This document shows positions 12,930-25,500 of a DNA stretch of 64,000 nucleotides, one piece after another. The DNA comes from Parus major. Lineage: Eukaryota; Chordata; Aves; Passeriformes; Paridae. The stretch is taken from positions 21,184,370 to 21,248,369 of the forward strand of contig NC_031774.1 in assembly GCF_001522545.3 (NCBI RefSeq), written 5' to 3'. The number at the start of each line of letters is the position of its first letter. Position 1 is the stretch's first letter. The notes beneath the pieces were generated by a model, which was given only the letters and a program-made list of their open reading frames with translations, searched no databases and was not told the origin of the DNA. The translations under genes and the position numbers were made by a program.

Positions 12930-13503
12930 GGGGGTGGGAGAAGTAAAGGGTCTTTTATCTTGTGCAAAAAGTTTAATATTAACTGAGTAGAACCCCATTT
13001 GCCTAACTGCCCTGGAATGTCAAATAAGATGTAGAAATACATTTATATGTAGAATACATGTATGAATGTGTAGAATATGGAGTAAAATAATTGAAGATTT
13101 ACTGCGGGAAAATCACACGCTATCTTCTCTCAGAAAAAGTTGGGAAAAGACTTGTGAGTGTACAGAGCTGGTCTAAGAACAAGAAAACAGAAGGACTTTT
13201 TGCCAATAAGTTGTTTTTGTAACTGAAGCTCTTCAAAATGGCAGAGGGAAATAGAGCAAGCTATCATCATACATAGATCAGCTATCTGCATACAACCCAA
13301 AAGGTACCATGGTCATAATACATTTTGAGACAGGTGAAGTTCACAGGATTTTTACACATGCTGAGCACTCCTCCAGCTGAGTTGTGTGTAGTTCTTTCCC
13401 ATTCATCCACTAATATCTCATTCATAAGGACCAATGCTTTCAGACTGTGAGGATCGTGCCCTACTTTTTAATTGTAGGATACTGAATATATGGCAAAAAT
13501 ATA

Positions 13504-13525
13504 GTCACTAAATTTTTTTAGTGAC
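13504..13525. repeat. Short perfect inverted repeat (hairpin)
   Basis: GTCACTAAA and TTTAGTGAC form 9-bp perfect arms around a TTTT loop. No gene is adjacent, so a terminator role is not implied in a vertebrate genome. Confidence 0.6.
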
Positions 13526-16500
13526 TTGATAAGGTCTGATAAATCTGCTACTAGTCAGCCCATCATCAGAGAAAGTTTTATGTATCTTTCTTTTAATCTC
13601 ATAGGGAGGTAACCTGTGGTGCAGTTCTTTTTCCTGTTAACAGGCAGCATATGCGCTTCCTTATTCTGCAATCTACTATATGCAATATCATTATGTCCTT
13701 TCATAGTGTTTATTGAACTTTCTGAATCTGTGATTTCCTTTTGATTCACCTCTCTCCCTGTCATTGTCTTGAATCCTTCCGTTTTACGAGGATAGATTTT
13801 TGTAATTGCTACCTGAAAAGTCACTTTTTCGGGGAGACTGGACCTACTGACAGCAAGCCAAGGCAGTTACTAGATCAGTAGCTACCCTAGATACTTGCAG
13901 GAGCTTCTCAGTCCCCAGCTGTCAAAACTGAGATATTCCTGAGAAACTTGGGGGTTTTTAACACTGTGAGTATCACTGTCCTTTGGCAACCCATGGTTTG
14001 AGAAACTATTGTTTAGCAGAGGCAAAGTACCCATTGAATGATGAATTCCCCAACAGCACAGTTTTAGAAAGAAACAGAAAGCAGGTTTGTTTAACCTGGA
14101 TTCAGCGAAGGTCTGCTGATAGTGGCAGAGGACCTGCATAATTCCATAACAGCAAAAGTTTCTGTGATAAGCTGAGTTACAGCTACCTTTCTCTCATATT
14201 TCTCTACAAACAAAATTATTCTTAGTAAGGGATATGGGCCATTGAAGAGGTTTTGGTGCTGGTATATTTACTTTATGTTTAAGGAAAGAACGAAAGTATT
14301 TTTCCCTAGATTGCATGAGTATTGTTTTAGGTCTCTTGATCAGCCAGTCTTTAGTTAGAAGTTGCAAAAGACTATTGGAAATCTATGAGGTTCTGTTACC
14401 TTAGTTGTTTTAAATAGGGCCAGGTATCATTTATAATCCATGTGTTGTAATAGTCACTGTATCTCTGAGATAACCCTATTGTGCAAACAGGAAGATGCTG
14501 TTCAATCACAAGCCAAAGGAAGGGTCCCAACACTAGTGGGATTCTCTCCATGAATCCCCATCCTCCGAGCTAGCTTGGTTATTGCTATGCTCATCTTGGT
14601 ATCTCCTATGTGAATTTCCCACTGAGTTAGGATCAGGGCACTGCTTAAAGATCAGGAAAAGGTAAAGATAGCTAAAGTCTGGTGTATTTGAGAATAAACT
14701 GGAGTGAAAGAGAGGTGAAAAGTCAGCGATCTTAGGCTGTGCTCTCCTCACCTGTCACAGATACTGTTTGACCTGTTCACATCTCTGTTCCTCCATTTAA
14801 CCTACCTGTCATGACAGCTACTCTCCACTTGCAAGTATTATGAATAATGTGACTATTACATAGCACCAGATGTTATGCCTGGTGCCTTCCAAGACAAATA
14901 CTCGAGCAAGTATTTGTTAATAGTTGTTCTGCTCCTTGTTTTCAGAAGGAAAAAGGAGAGTGCAGCAGACTGTCCTTGTGATAACCTCTTGTACTGCAGC
15001 ATAACCTGTCAGAAGAGGGCTGCAAACCATTAGGAACCCCAAGGAGAGTCTGCAGAGCCCTTCAAAACTGCTGGCATGGCTAGGAAAGGCATCTCATGGA
15101 GAGTTCCCTTCTTTGCACTTCAGAAATTAGTATAACATTAAGCATCTTTGAAGTAACACCAACCCTCTTTCCATCATCTTTCCTGTGTAACTGTCTTTGG
15201 CCTCTACCACTCTCATGGTATTTCGAAGGGTTCATTGAAATACTTGCCGTGAGGCCTTAATATCCTTTTAATTGGAAGACGAAAGATAAAAGGCAATCAC
15301 ACAGCTAAAATTATCTGGTTATTCTAGTTTTAGAAACACAAAACTTTACAGCAAATATTTATATAAAACTCAGTAAAATACAGGTTAGAATGATCCAGAG
15401 TGCACCGAGAACAGCATTTAAGAGCAAAGCTAAGTTATGAAGTACATCCTTCAAAGGAAACTTTTGAAACAGGCCATTGTATTTCCTGTAATTATTTATC
15501 TGATTTCACCAATATTAATTGATAGATATTTAGTGATTCTTGAGTGTTCACTTAAGCTTCATCCTACATTAAAGAAATTGATTCGACTCAGGGTTTTTGC
15601 CCTAAAAGCTATGCAAGTAAATCTGGAAGTATCAAAGTCTTTCTCCCAGGACACTATTACTGGGGCAGATGCAGCTGTGGGTGAAGACTGATGTAAAATC
15701 TATGCAATAGGTAACTCCTACAAAAACAGTCTATCAGCAGTGTGGTTGGACATTAGAAAGTTAAGGACAAACAATCTTAGATGTTGCTGTTAGGAAAGAG
15801 TGAATTTTGACACTTAGGAGGAATGTGGATGGATACCCTGGGATGCAAATGTAGCATGTTGTGAATATGTAAAAGTCAGTGTTGTGATCATGCTTTCCAG
15901 TAAACTAAGTTTTCTGTGAGCCACAGAAAACTGTTTTTGTATGGCACTGAGGCACCTTAAGGTGTGGTTTACCTAAATGACTGAATAACCCCACTGAACA
16001 TGGGGTATATTTGTATGCTTGAAATTTAGTGTAAGTCTCATGTTGAACTGGCCTTGGAAACAAAAAGGATGTCTTCCGGGGAAAGGAAAGGAAACATTAT
16101 GGTTGAGATGGAAGGCAAAGACAAATTCTTCGAGAGAGCAGTTACTCCTGTGTAGTAATATCCAAGAAAAGAGAAAGCAGGAATGTGTGCTGCCTTGTAC
16201 TGTGGAAGCTGCTCATGGTCTAGGTGTGTAATGTGACAATGTAAGTCAGATACACAGTACCACAGAAAACTGGGATAGAAAAGCGTGTGAAAGTGGAGTA
16301 GATGGGTACATGATCACAATGTACTTGTGTTTTTATTCACATTTCATATGGTAAATTAAACAGTAGTGTAAATAAAATTATGATATAAGTATTCTCACAG
16401 GAGTTGCATATATGAGCTTTCAGTATTTGACTTTTGGCATGTAAACTTGACAATTTCTGTAAGCACATAGTGGCACTTTCTATGTGTGCTTGTGGGACAC

Positions 16501-17233
16501 AGAATGTCTATGAAAGAAGTTGAAAAGTAACCGTTGCACAGCTCCTATAAACCTCTAAGTCTTTCCATTAAGTCTCAGTGTCTCAGAAGCCCTTATGTCT
16601 ACAAAGGCAGAAACTGCAGTGCTTTGGTACCTAGAGGAAGATTCCACTCTATGTATATGTGCTTGCCTCCATGTGTGTGAGTTCACAGCTGTGTTTTGGA
16701 GTGTACACCATAGGCAGGGGAGGTAATATAAAAGGGTACATACAGGTTTGGAAAAAATTTGTATTTGGAAAATACAGATGCAAGCCGGTTTTTGTCCTGC
16801 TGTTGATTGTTTAGTTGCTTAGAGCACTGTGGTTTATCCTGAAAAAATGAGGGTTACACAAATGTATGCTTTGGAAACTTTAGTTACACAAGGTCCTGGT
16901 GCAAGACAGTAAAAGTTATGTCTGGGCTGGAGTGTGTTTTATAGATTGCACTTGGCACAAGCAGGAGAAAGAGTTACCACAGCTGGTAGCAGGGACACAC
17001 AGTGTTTCTTTCCCCATGCAAACCAAAGTGAACATATGCCCTCTAATTTCCTATGGCCTATGTCAAGAAGAGTATTTATTGCTAATTTAAAACCATACAG
17101 AAAGGTAAATGCAGGGACCATTTTTTTTCCCCTAGAGTTTGTGTAGGAAAATAATTAAAGGCAAACATTGTATGTTAAAAGGAACATACTGGTCTGCATA
17201 TGGCATTCTTTTGTTGCATTTTACAGACCCAGT

Positions 17234-17290
17234 GGCCTGATCCTGCTATCACTGAAGTGAATGGCACATTTCTTATTGATTTCAGGGAAA
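17234..17290 (+). repeat. Ancient amniote interspersed repeat, copy 2
   Basis: 'ggcctgatcctgctatcact' followed by 'gaagtgaatggcac', then 'attgatttcagggaaag'. It aligns by eye along its whole length with the copy at 7219 (shared tgatcctgct.tc, ctgaa.tgaatgg, and the second-arm ttca.gg). Confidence 0.55.
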
Positions 17291-17750
17291 GAAAGAGCAG
17301 ACTACAACCCAACATGAGACAGGTGGAAGCTGCTTCTTTAGAAGCATGCTACCCATTATATTTAGGCTCCCAAATTACTTTTTCTTAGTGTCCTGGGAAG
17401 TACATGGATACAAAGTGTTTGTATTAGAAGCATAATGAGGATTGCTTAAAGATGCAAATGTTGTCTTTAACATTGCTGAACCAAAAACATAAAAGATTCT
17501 GCCAGTGCATGAAAGTGAAACTGGCTGAGAACAAAAGTGAAACCAACAGGCAACTCTCCCTTCCCAGGCTGAGTGAAATGCAGAAATCCTAGAGTGCTGA
17601 TGTTTAACAGTAAATTTGAATTTTAAAATTTCCTCTACTTTTATTAGTGTGAAAAAAGTATTGTTAGTGATCTAGACAAAGAGTCCCCCTAAGATAGGTG
17701 TTTTCTCATGATGGTATCTCTTTAAAAAGTCAGAACCAATTAAAAATGTC

Positions 17751-17779
17751 TTTTTTTTTTCTTTTTTTTTTTTTTTTTT
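17751..17779. repeat. Poly-T tract (T10-C-T18)
   Basis: A nearly pure 29-bp T run, the longest homopolymer-type tract in the window. Other runs of 14 or more lie at 52-67 (T), 3215-3229 (A), 18199-18212 (A), 18509-18523 (T), 18887-18903 (T), 26554-26568 (A), 45835-45850 (T) and 55770-55785 (T). Confidence 0.9.
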
Positions 17780-18395
17780 AGTGATATTTAGGGGCATCTG
17801 TACATGTTACCCTCTTTTTCCTTCTCATGCCTTTTCCTTTTGCATGTGTTGCAGCACAGACTTGTAAGTCATGTATCCTTAATATTCTGACAGAAGCATG
17901 TGCTAGAGCAGGACAGAAATGACCTTGCTTTACAGAAGTATTGGTGACTGTAATCAGCAAGTTTCTAGAGAAGGGAAAGAAAAAATATCTTTAAAAATAT
18001 ATTAAAATAATGGTTGAATGTGTTTAATTGATAAAACACCAAAAAATGAGAGGAAGTGTAGCAATGGGGAGAGACAGACTTTCAATTCTTCCTGCCCAAT
18101 CTAGTAGGATCAGCAGGAGATAAATGTGCAGGAAAGTGGGGAAATACCAATCAAAACAACAGCAGAGGATAAAAAAAAAAGCATTGGGTGCCATGGACAA
18201 AAAAAAAAAAAAGAGAGAATGGAGGAAATAAGTGGTTTAGATAAGTTAACATTGTGCAAAATTCTTCCTTGATTCACATTTGTCAGTGCCTAGGAAATTG
18301 TGTGTAAAAATACATGTGCTTCAACAGTCCGCTGTAGATCTAAGCAGTATGAGGAGGGTAAATAAATGGAAGGAAAAGGGGTAAGAGAGGACTGA

Positions 18396-18414
18396 TTTTT
18401 TTTTGGGGGGGGGG
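18396..18414. repeat. T9-G10 homopolymer junction
   Basis: Nine T followed by ten G, part of a cluster of homopolymers between 17.75 and 18.9 kb. Confidence 0.9.
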
Positions 18415-19218
18415 CAGTTTAGTCAGGAATACTACACCCTACAGTGCTGAGGCTTTCTGACCATGATTTATGTTGAAAATTCTTATTAAATGACAAACTG
18501 AAGCAAGATTTTTTTTTTTTTTTAATTTAGCACAAGGAATTTCTTCTCATTATCTTAAGCATTTTTCACTCTCACATTTGTTTGGAAAAGTTTAGAGGGA
18601 AAAGTGGGGAGGAAGTGGTGTATAGACAGTGATTTTAGCTGGTATCTACCTCGCAGGTGGAGGGAGGAGAGGGAAGTATCAAAACTACAGGCCTATGTAA
18701 ACTCTGCAGCATCAGAAGTAAGTACAAAATAATACAAATCACAGAAAAATGGGTAAAACAAAGACCTTATTTATCTGGGAAGGCATTCAACTTTTAAAGC
18801 AGAGGAGGGAAAAGTTGCTGTGGGAAGAAATATCTCAGGACTTTGTCCCTCATGTAAATGGCTTTAAAAATTTTTCAATGTATGTATTTTTTTTTTTTTT
18901 TTTAATATAAGATCATACCATTTGTAGATTAAATGTTGCTAATGGGATGGTGCATGCAGTGATAGAGAGGCCTCTAAGAACTGAAAACCAGGCCTAGGGA
19001 ATCTGGTACTTCAAATGACAATGTATGGAATTAATTTTTGACATGTGTACCTGACTTATAAAAACCAATTTTGAAGACTCAGACTAGAATGCAATAAGAG
19101 TTTTTAAAATGCTTTTCAAACCAAAAGATATAAAGCTTTTTGAAGGCCAGATAATCTGAATGTGCAAAAATGTTCCTGGGTATACAATAATTTTAATCTA
19201 TTCCCTCTTATATTACAG

Positions 19219-19287
19219 AGAGCGTAGCACAGCCCCTGTTCTGGACAGAAGGACAGACGTCCGAGGGACATGGGCATCTCATCTCAG
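19219..19287 (+). other. Candidate internal exon (69 bp), coding status unknown
   Basis: A G+C-rich 69 bp island in AT-rich DNA is bounded by a pyrimidine-leaning acceptor (tattacag) and a good donor (ctcag|gtaaca). Its length is a multiple of three. Two frames are fully open (ERSTAPVLDRRTDVRG... and SVAQPLFWTEGQTSEG...); I recognise neither. It lies 3 kb upstream of the orphan CpG island. It could belong to a long non-coding RNA, to a coding gene extending outside the window, or be a chance match. Confidence 0.35.
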
Positions 19288-22255
19288 GTAACATGCTCTT
19301 TCTGATGACTTGAGAGAGAGAGAAAAAATAACTTTTTTGTTCAGATTAAATAATACCTGACCTTTTGGCCTTTTAGATTTTGGTGTTTATTGACATTTCA
19401 GACAAACACAGATACTTTTGTTTTATTTTGAGAGAGGCGAGGAGGCAAAGTGTTGTGAGGGAGGAAAGTTAATGCCAAGTCCTTCTGATGTCCGATCGGT
19501 TGCAGGAGAACAGCAGTGCTGACAGTGGTATACCGGATTTTCCCACTGAAAGATGCAAATGATAGAATGTTATAGAAAGATCAATATATTTGTGAACTGT
19601 GCTGTGTGTTTCAGTTTGCTTCGTATTAGAATAGCTAATAAATTGGAAGTAGATGCTACAATCTCTGGTTGGTCAAAGGGAGGGCTAGAAAAAATAGTTC
19701 TTTCTAATTGTATGTGGTTTTATTGTGTTGACAAATATATTTGATGTGGTAGCAATTAAAAGTAGTCTGTTTTGATTAAGTTGAAGGGCCGAGACTTGGT
19801 TTTAAAGCATGCTGGTTAATTAAGCAAAGGTCAGTAAATGGCATAAAGCTCTAGATAGGATTCTTTCTGAGAAAAATGCAGTTGCTTGAGGTCAAATTAG
19901 TCAATAAGTAAAATTTTCTGATCAGGAAAGAGTCTGTATTTCTGAGGTATTTTATACTTTGTGTAAGCTTTTTATACACCAATAGATAGAGGAGCTGTGT
20001 TAAAGTGTTGGAGTTGCTGTTGTGTTACGGTACGTCACTTGTTCTTCCTGGTTTGAATTGTTGATTCAACTCTGATAATTAAGACAAGAGAAAAATGTAA
20101 ATTCCATTTACCAAATGTGATGTTTGTAGCATTTAAAAAAGTGAGAGATTAAAAATGATTAGAAGTCTCTAAAATATATAATGTTGTTCTGTAGCCTTTG
20201 AAAAGGCAGAAATCTAAATAATAATATTTCTACAGGCAAAATAATATACATTACCTAAAATAAAGTATAAATAGCTGTTAGAAGAGTTTTGAAATAAATA
20301 GTATGTGCAGATAGGTAGTTAGGATTTTTAAGTATTTTTCTTTCCCTGTTCTCTCTCCTCAAAGAAAATAGAAGGATTTCTTTCAAATATAAAAGGAATA
20401 AATAAATACAATTGGGATGAAATATTATACTAGATATTTGGTGAAATTTGTTTTCTTATAAGTATTTTGATTTTAAATGTAAGTACTGTGAAATAGTTCA
20501 GATCTCAGAGTTTGTGGGGAGGAAATGTTCCAGCATCTTTGTTCATACCTGAGGAATCCATTTTAGAAGTCTATTTTCCCTGTTTGCAAAATACATTTTT
20601 ATTAGATCTATGTATTTAGGTTAAGACTTACTTAAAATTACTTAATTAGGTTATACTGAAATTCTAAGTGATTTAAAAAGAAGGATTATGGTAATATGAC
20701 AAAACATAACACTATTTTCATTGAAATTCTTAAATAAAGTCCTTTTAACATGCCACTTTTAAAAATCTATAAATTTAGGGTGTTAAAATAGTACAAAATA
20801 TAAAAAGGCTGAACTTATGATGGAATGTATAATCCTGTACCAGTGAGCAGGGGTTTTATAGGTACGTCTGGAACATGGCAGGAGGTCATTTACACCTTCA
20901 GTTTGGTTTTGAGCATTTCTCTTGTGGTATTGTCCTTCTTCTTATTTTACTATGTATATGTAAACACTTATAAAACATTTGTGGTTGATTTGTTAAGAAA
21001 AAATATAGAGAAAGAGGTAACAGTATAGGTGCGCTAAACTAGATGGGGACTGATTGTGTTTTCCCAGGAAATTCTGAAAAATATACCGGAGTAAAAATTG
21101 CTACAGTAAAGAATAAATTCTAAATAATTGTATTTGTGCTGTTTGAAATAGTGTGGTTGTGAATTGTCTTTAAAAACCTCCTGTAAGGGTCCAAAAACAG
21201 TGCAACATAAAAAGGTTTTCCAACTGTGTTTTCTCTAGATAAATCTATGGGCTTGTAGGCTGATTTCAGAGGCAGAGTATTAAAAAATGAACTTTAAAAA
21301 AAGGAACTATGTGTGTGCTTTTCTCATAGATAAGTTGTTTGTTTTTTTTCTGAAAAGGAAAACGTATATGTGTTTCTTTCCTCTGTGTTGTTTATAGTTT
21401 GAAATAAATAATAAATTTGTAGTGATTTTTTTTAAAGACGTATTTGTATGAAAAATCTGGCAGTAGGTTTGTTTTACTTGTAATTTAATATTGGAGAAAT
21501 AGCAGAATGTTTCTGGATATTTGCATTTGTTTCAGAGGTTGGAGCCTAAGCCAGATTTCTGTGTAGTCTGTCAGGCAGTTACACGTCTGAGCATGTTACA
21601 GTCTGTAGCACTACAAATTAGAGCTATTTGACTTTTATTTGCTGCATGAGACTTTCATTAAAAAAAAAAAGAGCAAATAAAATAGAAAAATAGGGGATGA
21701 GCTCTGCATGCGTGTAGGGGCTGTTTTGGGGTGCGATGCCGAGCTGTGGAGGGGGCTGGGTGAGACCCAGAGGGTTTTACTCTGAGGTGCTGATTTTGCC
21801 TTAACTTGTGCTATCTGCTCCTGTCCCTCACTGACTTTATAAATTTATTCTGAGTCTCCGGGATATTTTTTAGTTCCCAGCAGGGTAGTTGCATGCACAT
21901 TGTTTGCTACTTATTTTGAGAGGAGCTGAAAAAGAGATGAATGTGTTAGTCACACGTATACTGAGCACCTGTATGAAGAGTGTATGGGAAGGAGGGCAGA
22001 ATATGAGTGTGTGACTGATTTTCACATTAGTTTCACTACAGGATAGCCCAGCATTTCCTAGAAACTTTGTCCCAAAGTTTTCTGGTGCTTGGAAAGCTAT
22101 TTTTGAGTTAATTTGCTTATTGCAATTTGCCTCCTCAAACATAACGAATTTTTTTAAAGCCCCACCAGCCAGAATGAGGTATTTCACCTGTTTTTTACTA
22201 TATCGCAGGAAGCGTGCAGTTAGTGTCGGTAACAAACAGTTGTGGCTGGGACCAG
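19288..22255. other. Non-coding DNA between candidate exon and CpG island
   Basis: AT-rich with no supported gene. Several sequences with isolated CpGs (for example around 19490 and 20020) stand out from the background but carry no recognisable feature. Confidence 0.5.
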
Positions 22256-22315
22256 AAACCACACTGCGGGAGTACAGAAACCCGCCACAGTGTCAGCGGC
22301 CCGGGGCCCGCCGCT

Positions 22316-22335
22316 GGGCCGGGCCGGGCCGGGCC
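22316..22335. repeat. (GGGCC)4 pentanucleotide repeat
   Basis: Four perfect GGGCC units occur at the upstream edge of the orphan CpG island. The run is G-rich and may be length-variable. Confidence 0.85.
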
Positions 22336-22515
22336 GCTCGGAGCGAGCTCCGCCGGCGAGCCGGGGTGCAGTGGCGCTTCCCCGGGGGCCGCGGATGTGC
22401 TGGGCCGGGGTCCCGGGCAGGAGGCGCCGGGCTACGGCGCGGGGGCACCGGGCGGGCCGGCGGAGGCGCCTCGGCGCCGCAGAGGGTTAACGGCGGCGGG
22501 GCCGCGGGGGCCGGC

Positions 22516-22526
22516 GGGAGTTGTAG
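22516..22526 (-). promoter_or_regulatory. ZNF143/THAP11-like half motif in the orphan CpG island
   Basis: GGGAGTTGTAG on the + strand is the reverse complement of CTACAACTCCC, the core of the ZNF143/Staf (SBS) promoter motif. It precedes an ATG by about 7 bp. The rest of the long SBS consensus is only partly present, so this is a partial match that supports promoter identity. Confidence 0.35.
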
Positions 22527-25500
22527 GCGCCGCGGCATGACGGGAACCGCCACGAGCGGCCGGGATTCGCTGGCTGCGGCCGTGACGGCACCCGCCCGCT
22601 CTGGTGTGGGGGCGCCGCAGCCGTCCCGTCGGGCGGGAGCTCCGGCTCGTCCCGTCCCGTCCGCGCTCAGCCGGCCCGTGCCCGGCCGGGTGTCTCGGCG
22701 AGCGCCGGCATTATCCCCGCTCCCTGAGCAGCGGCTTCGGAGCGCGGCCCGGCCGGGGGCGCGCCTCGAGCGCCGGCAGGTCAGTGGCGGCTTTGCCCCG
22801 GAGCCGGTGGTGCCGGGGTGCCCGGGCAGTACTGGCCAGCCCCGATATCCGTGGGTCCGGGGTGAGGGCCAGAGCCGGGGCCTCCCGGTGGCCCTCGCTG
22901 CCCGCGGCTCCGGGCCGGGCCATGGGGCATTAGCCCAGTTCGGCAGGGCTTGCCCCGAGCCGCGTCCTCCCGAGAGGGATTTGCTTTGGTTAAACCACAC
23001 GGGCGGTTCGTCCGCGCTGGCTTTGGGGCTCCGCCGCACCTGTGGCTGCTCGGGACCCCGGAGAGACACCGGCTCACGGGCTCAGTGCTTGTGCGGACTT
23101 TTGCTTCCACTTTGCGCGGAGCTCCGCAGCGAACCCGAGGGCCGATAGATGCCTTCCTGCGGCCTCCTCCGCTGCTCAGCTGACGCGGATAGAAAAGGCT
23201 GGCACGTGGCAAGGGAGGATCCGGTGCTTTTATCTGGAAGTTGGGATTTTTTCCTTAGAGTTTGTCAAGTGTGAAGTGGAAGAATGACGGTGCGTGAAAG
23301 TGCTGATGCGCGTTGAAGTTATGGGACAAACCCAGGAAGCAAACAGAACTTGGTAGTTTACCTGACAGAGGGGTATTTTCTCTCCGGATAAAGTGGGGAG
23401 GGAAGAAGAAGGAGGCAATTAACACTAAGTGTTAATGTAATGTAATTTATGCCAGTAGTGCAAAGTCAGTTCTTCAGAAGTCAAAACCTTCTGATGTTTT
23501 AGAGTAACTTGTTAATTAACTGGAGATAACTTACTCTGTGTATCAAAGGAATGACAAATAATAAATCAGTCAGAAGTGAATTTAGTTAATTTTGTTTGTG
23601 TATTTTTGTTTTCCTCCTTACGTTTTGGAAGCAGATCTTGAAAGACGGTGGTGTCATGCATCCACAGTCAGCTGAACTTGGGGCTGAGCCTGTTTAAACT
23701 TCTCTTGGGAATGGAAAGGTTCTTGTTAGGTTATTTTCCTCCTAAGAGTAATCCTACTGAGATTCAGAAGAAGACTAATTTATTTGTTAACTAATAAATA
23801 AAAGTGCAAAGAAAATTACACGGTTGAGCTCAAACATCAACATAAAAAGGAAATATGCCACATTAGGTTTGTTTTCTATTGCTCAGTTTCTGTGAGAGGT
23901 ATGTGAGGAGCTCTACAAACATTTTTGTGTCAGAAAACACATCAGATTTTGCCAGTGATATCACCTGAAATACATTTTTTAAAGTATACTTAGATGGTTC
24001 ACTGAAGAAAGAAAAAGAAGTGAAATGTATGTTTTTTTCAAGACAAGGTATTGTTCTATTGGAGGGAAATTAAAGTTGTTTTGCTTATAAAAGAAATTGT
24101 TGACTAGCCACAGAAAAGGGATACATGCTTTCAGTGCCAGCAATACAACCTCTGGTGGTTTGGACTTGCAGAGTGAAGCTGGTGAAGATGGCAGGAGATA
24201 CCAAATCAGAAAGTCTAGAACAAAATAAACCAGAAAAAATCAAGGCAAGGGAAATACAGTTATTGTAAGGTTTTTTAAACTTGTTAGTGTATGCTCTTCT
24301 CTGTTCCCATTCTAACCATTACTTTTCCAGTTTTGCAGTAGTAGGTTTTCCTGGATTCTGTTTTCTGATTTCAGTGGCAATGCATTAAGCACTGCAGTTG
24401 TACTTTAGCTCAATAAATACAATATATCCCCTTTCTAAAAATGTATAATCTACCTACAAATACTGTACTGTATTAGCAGTGGAAGCCACATGTAAAAGGG
24501 GTCAAATAGTTGAGGGTAGCCAAAGGAAAGACAAGATTAGTAATAATGATGATCTAATCTGGCAGCCATTGTACACTTAGCTGTAGGACAATTTTTGAAG
24601 GACAAAATAAGATCGCAGAGAAATTAAAGGTAGGATAAAATGCAAGGCTTTTAGCAAAATACACTGTGCCAGGCTACCTTGTTACCTTATGTTTCATTGT
24701 GAGGAAACTTTGATACTGTTCCATGTGAGGAAATCATATGAAACAGAGAAAATTTTGATTAATTGCATTGTAAGGTGACTTTGGAATGAACTGACAGATA
24801 AAAGGTGGAAAGAGATTATACTGATGGAAAGAAGGCTGCAAACTGGAGTTTTTGAGGACTGTTGGAATTCTTTCCTTAGTGACACTAGTGAAAAAGTACA
24901 GCAATGATAAAATCTTAGACACAAAACTGGTAGACTGTATTGATAGGAGGACTGGAATATCCATGTGCTGACAAGATGAATCAAAACTGAGATTAATAGA
25001 ATTAGATGAGTTTTAGTGGTGCAAATAGAAACTGATCACAATTTTTTTTAGAAGAGTTCAAAGCTTCAGTGACAGGTTGGTAGCTGGTGTAATAGCAGTA
25101 GAATGATAGCATGTGACATGGCTGAGAAGATAAAAAACAAAGATAGTGTCCTAGAAAGTGTTACGGGATGGATTTCCTGTATGTATAAAAATATGACTAT
25201 ATTTTTAATGTAATTATAAGTTTTTAAAAATATAATTTTAATAATGTATAGTATTTTATAATTATATATTATGATGTCAAAGTATATGGCATTTGTAAGA
25301 CCTTATCTGGAGCCCAACTATCACCCACATTCAGATAAATGGGTTCAAACAGATGGATGGAACAGATGTAGAAAAGGACCACATGGATGTTAAGAGGAAT
25401 AGAGAGGCTTAACAGAAAGACACAGAAGTGACACACTGTTATATAAGGAGGGAAAATAATTATATGAGTTCAAGATCAGAATAAAGCAAAATAAATGTGT

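Larger units (their letters stand above)
10555..19218. other. Non-coding intergenic DNA
   Basis: No supported gene. It holds a G+C-richer patch at about 11085-11310 of unknown origin, small palindromes at 12.7-13.5 kb, one ancient repeat and a homopolymer-rich stretch at 17.75-18.9 kb. Confidence 0.6.
22256..23170. promoter_or_regulatory. Orphan CpG island, probable promoter of an unidentified transcript
   Basis: About 0.9 kb of very CpG-dense DNA sits inside AT-rich sequence about 12 kb upstream of HSD17B12. Such islands almost always mark promoters in vertebrates. On the + strand a donor-like CAG|GTCAGT occurs at 22779/22780, compatible with a first exon ending there. The + frame starting at the ATG at 22533-22535 stays open, but the translation (Pro/Ala/Arg-rich) resembles no protein I recognise. 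A non-coding transcript, or a divergent transcript on the - strand, is equally possible. Confidence 0.6.

Noticed and set aside
13882..14139. 85-codon minus-strand frame, with a 'tttctcaaaccatgggttgc' stretch reminiscent of hAT transposon ends
   Set aside because: The similarity is too short and lacks identifiable terminal inverted repeats or a target duplication.
22120..23148. 342-codon + strand open frame (and a 258-codon frame on the opposite strand)
   Set aside because: It starts in AT-rich DNA and runs through the CpG island, where stop codons are rare on every frame. The product is low-complexity Gly/Ala/Pro/Arg with no recognisable domain.
22200..23200. Possible miR-129-2 locus, since human MIR129-2 lies between TTC17 and HSD17B12 near a CpG island
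   Set aside because: I looked for the conserved mature sequence beginning CTTTTTGCGG on both strands here and elsewhere in the window and did not find it.
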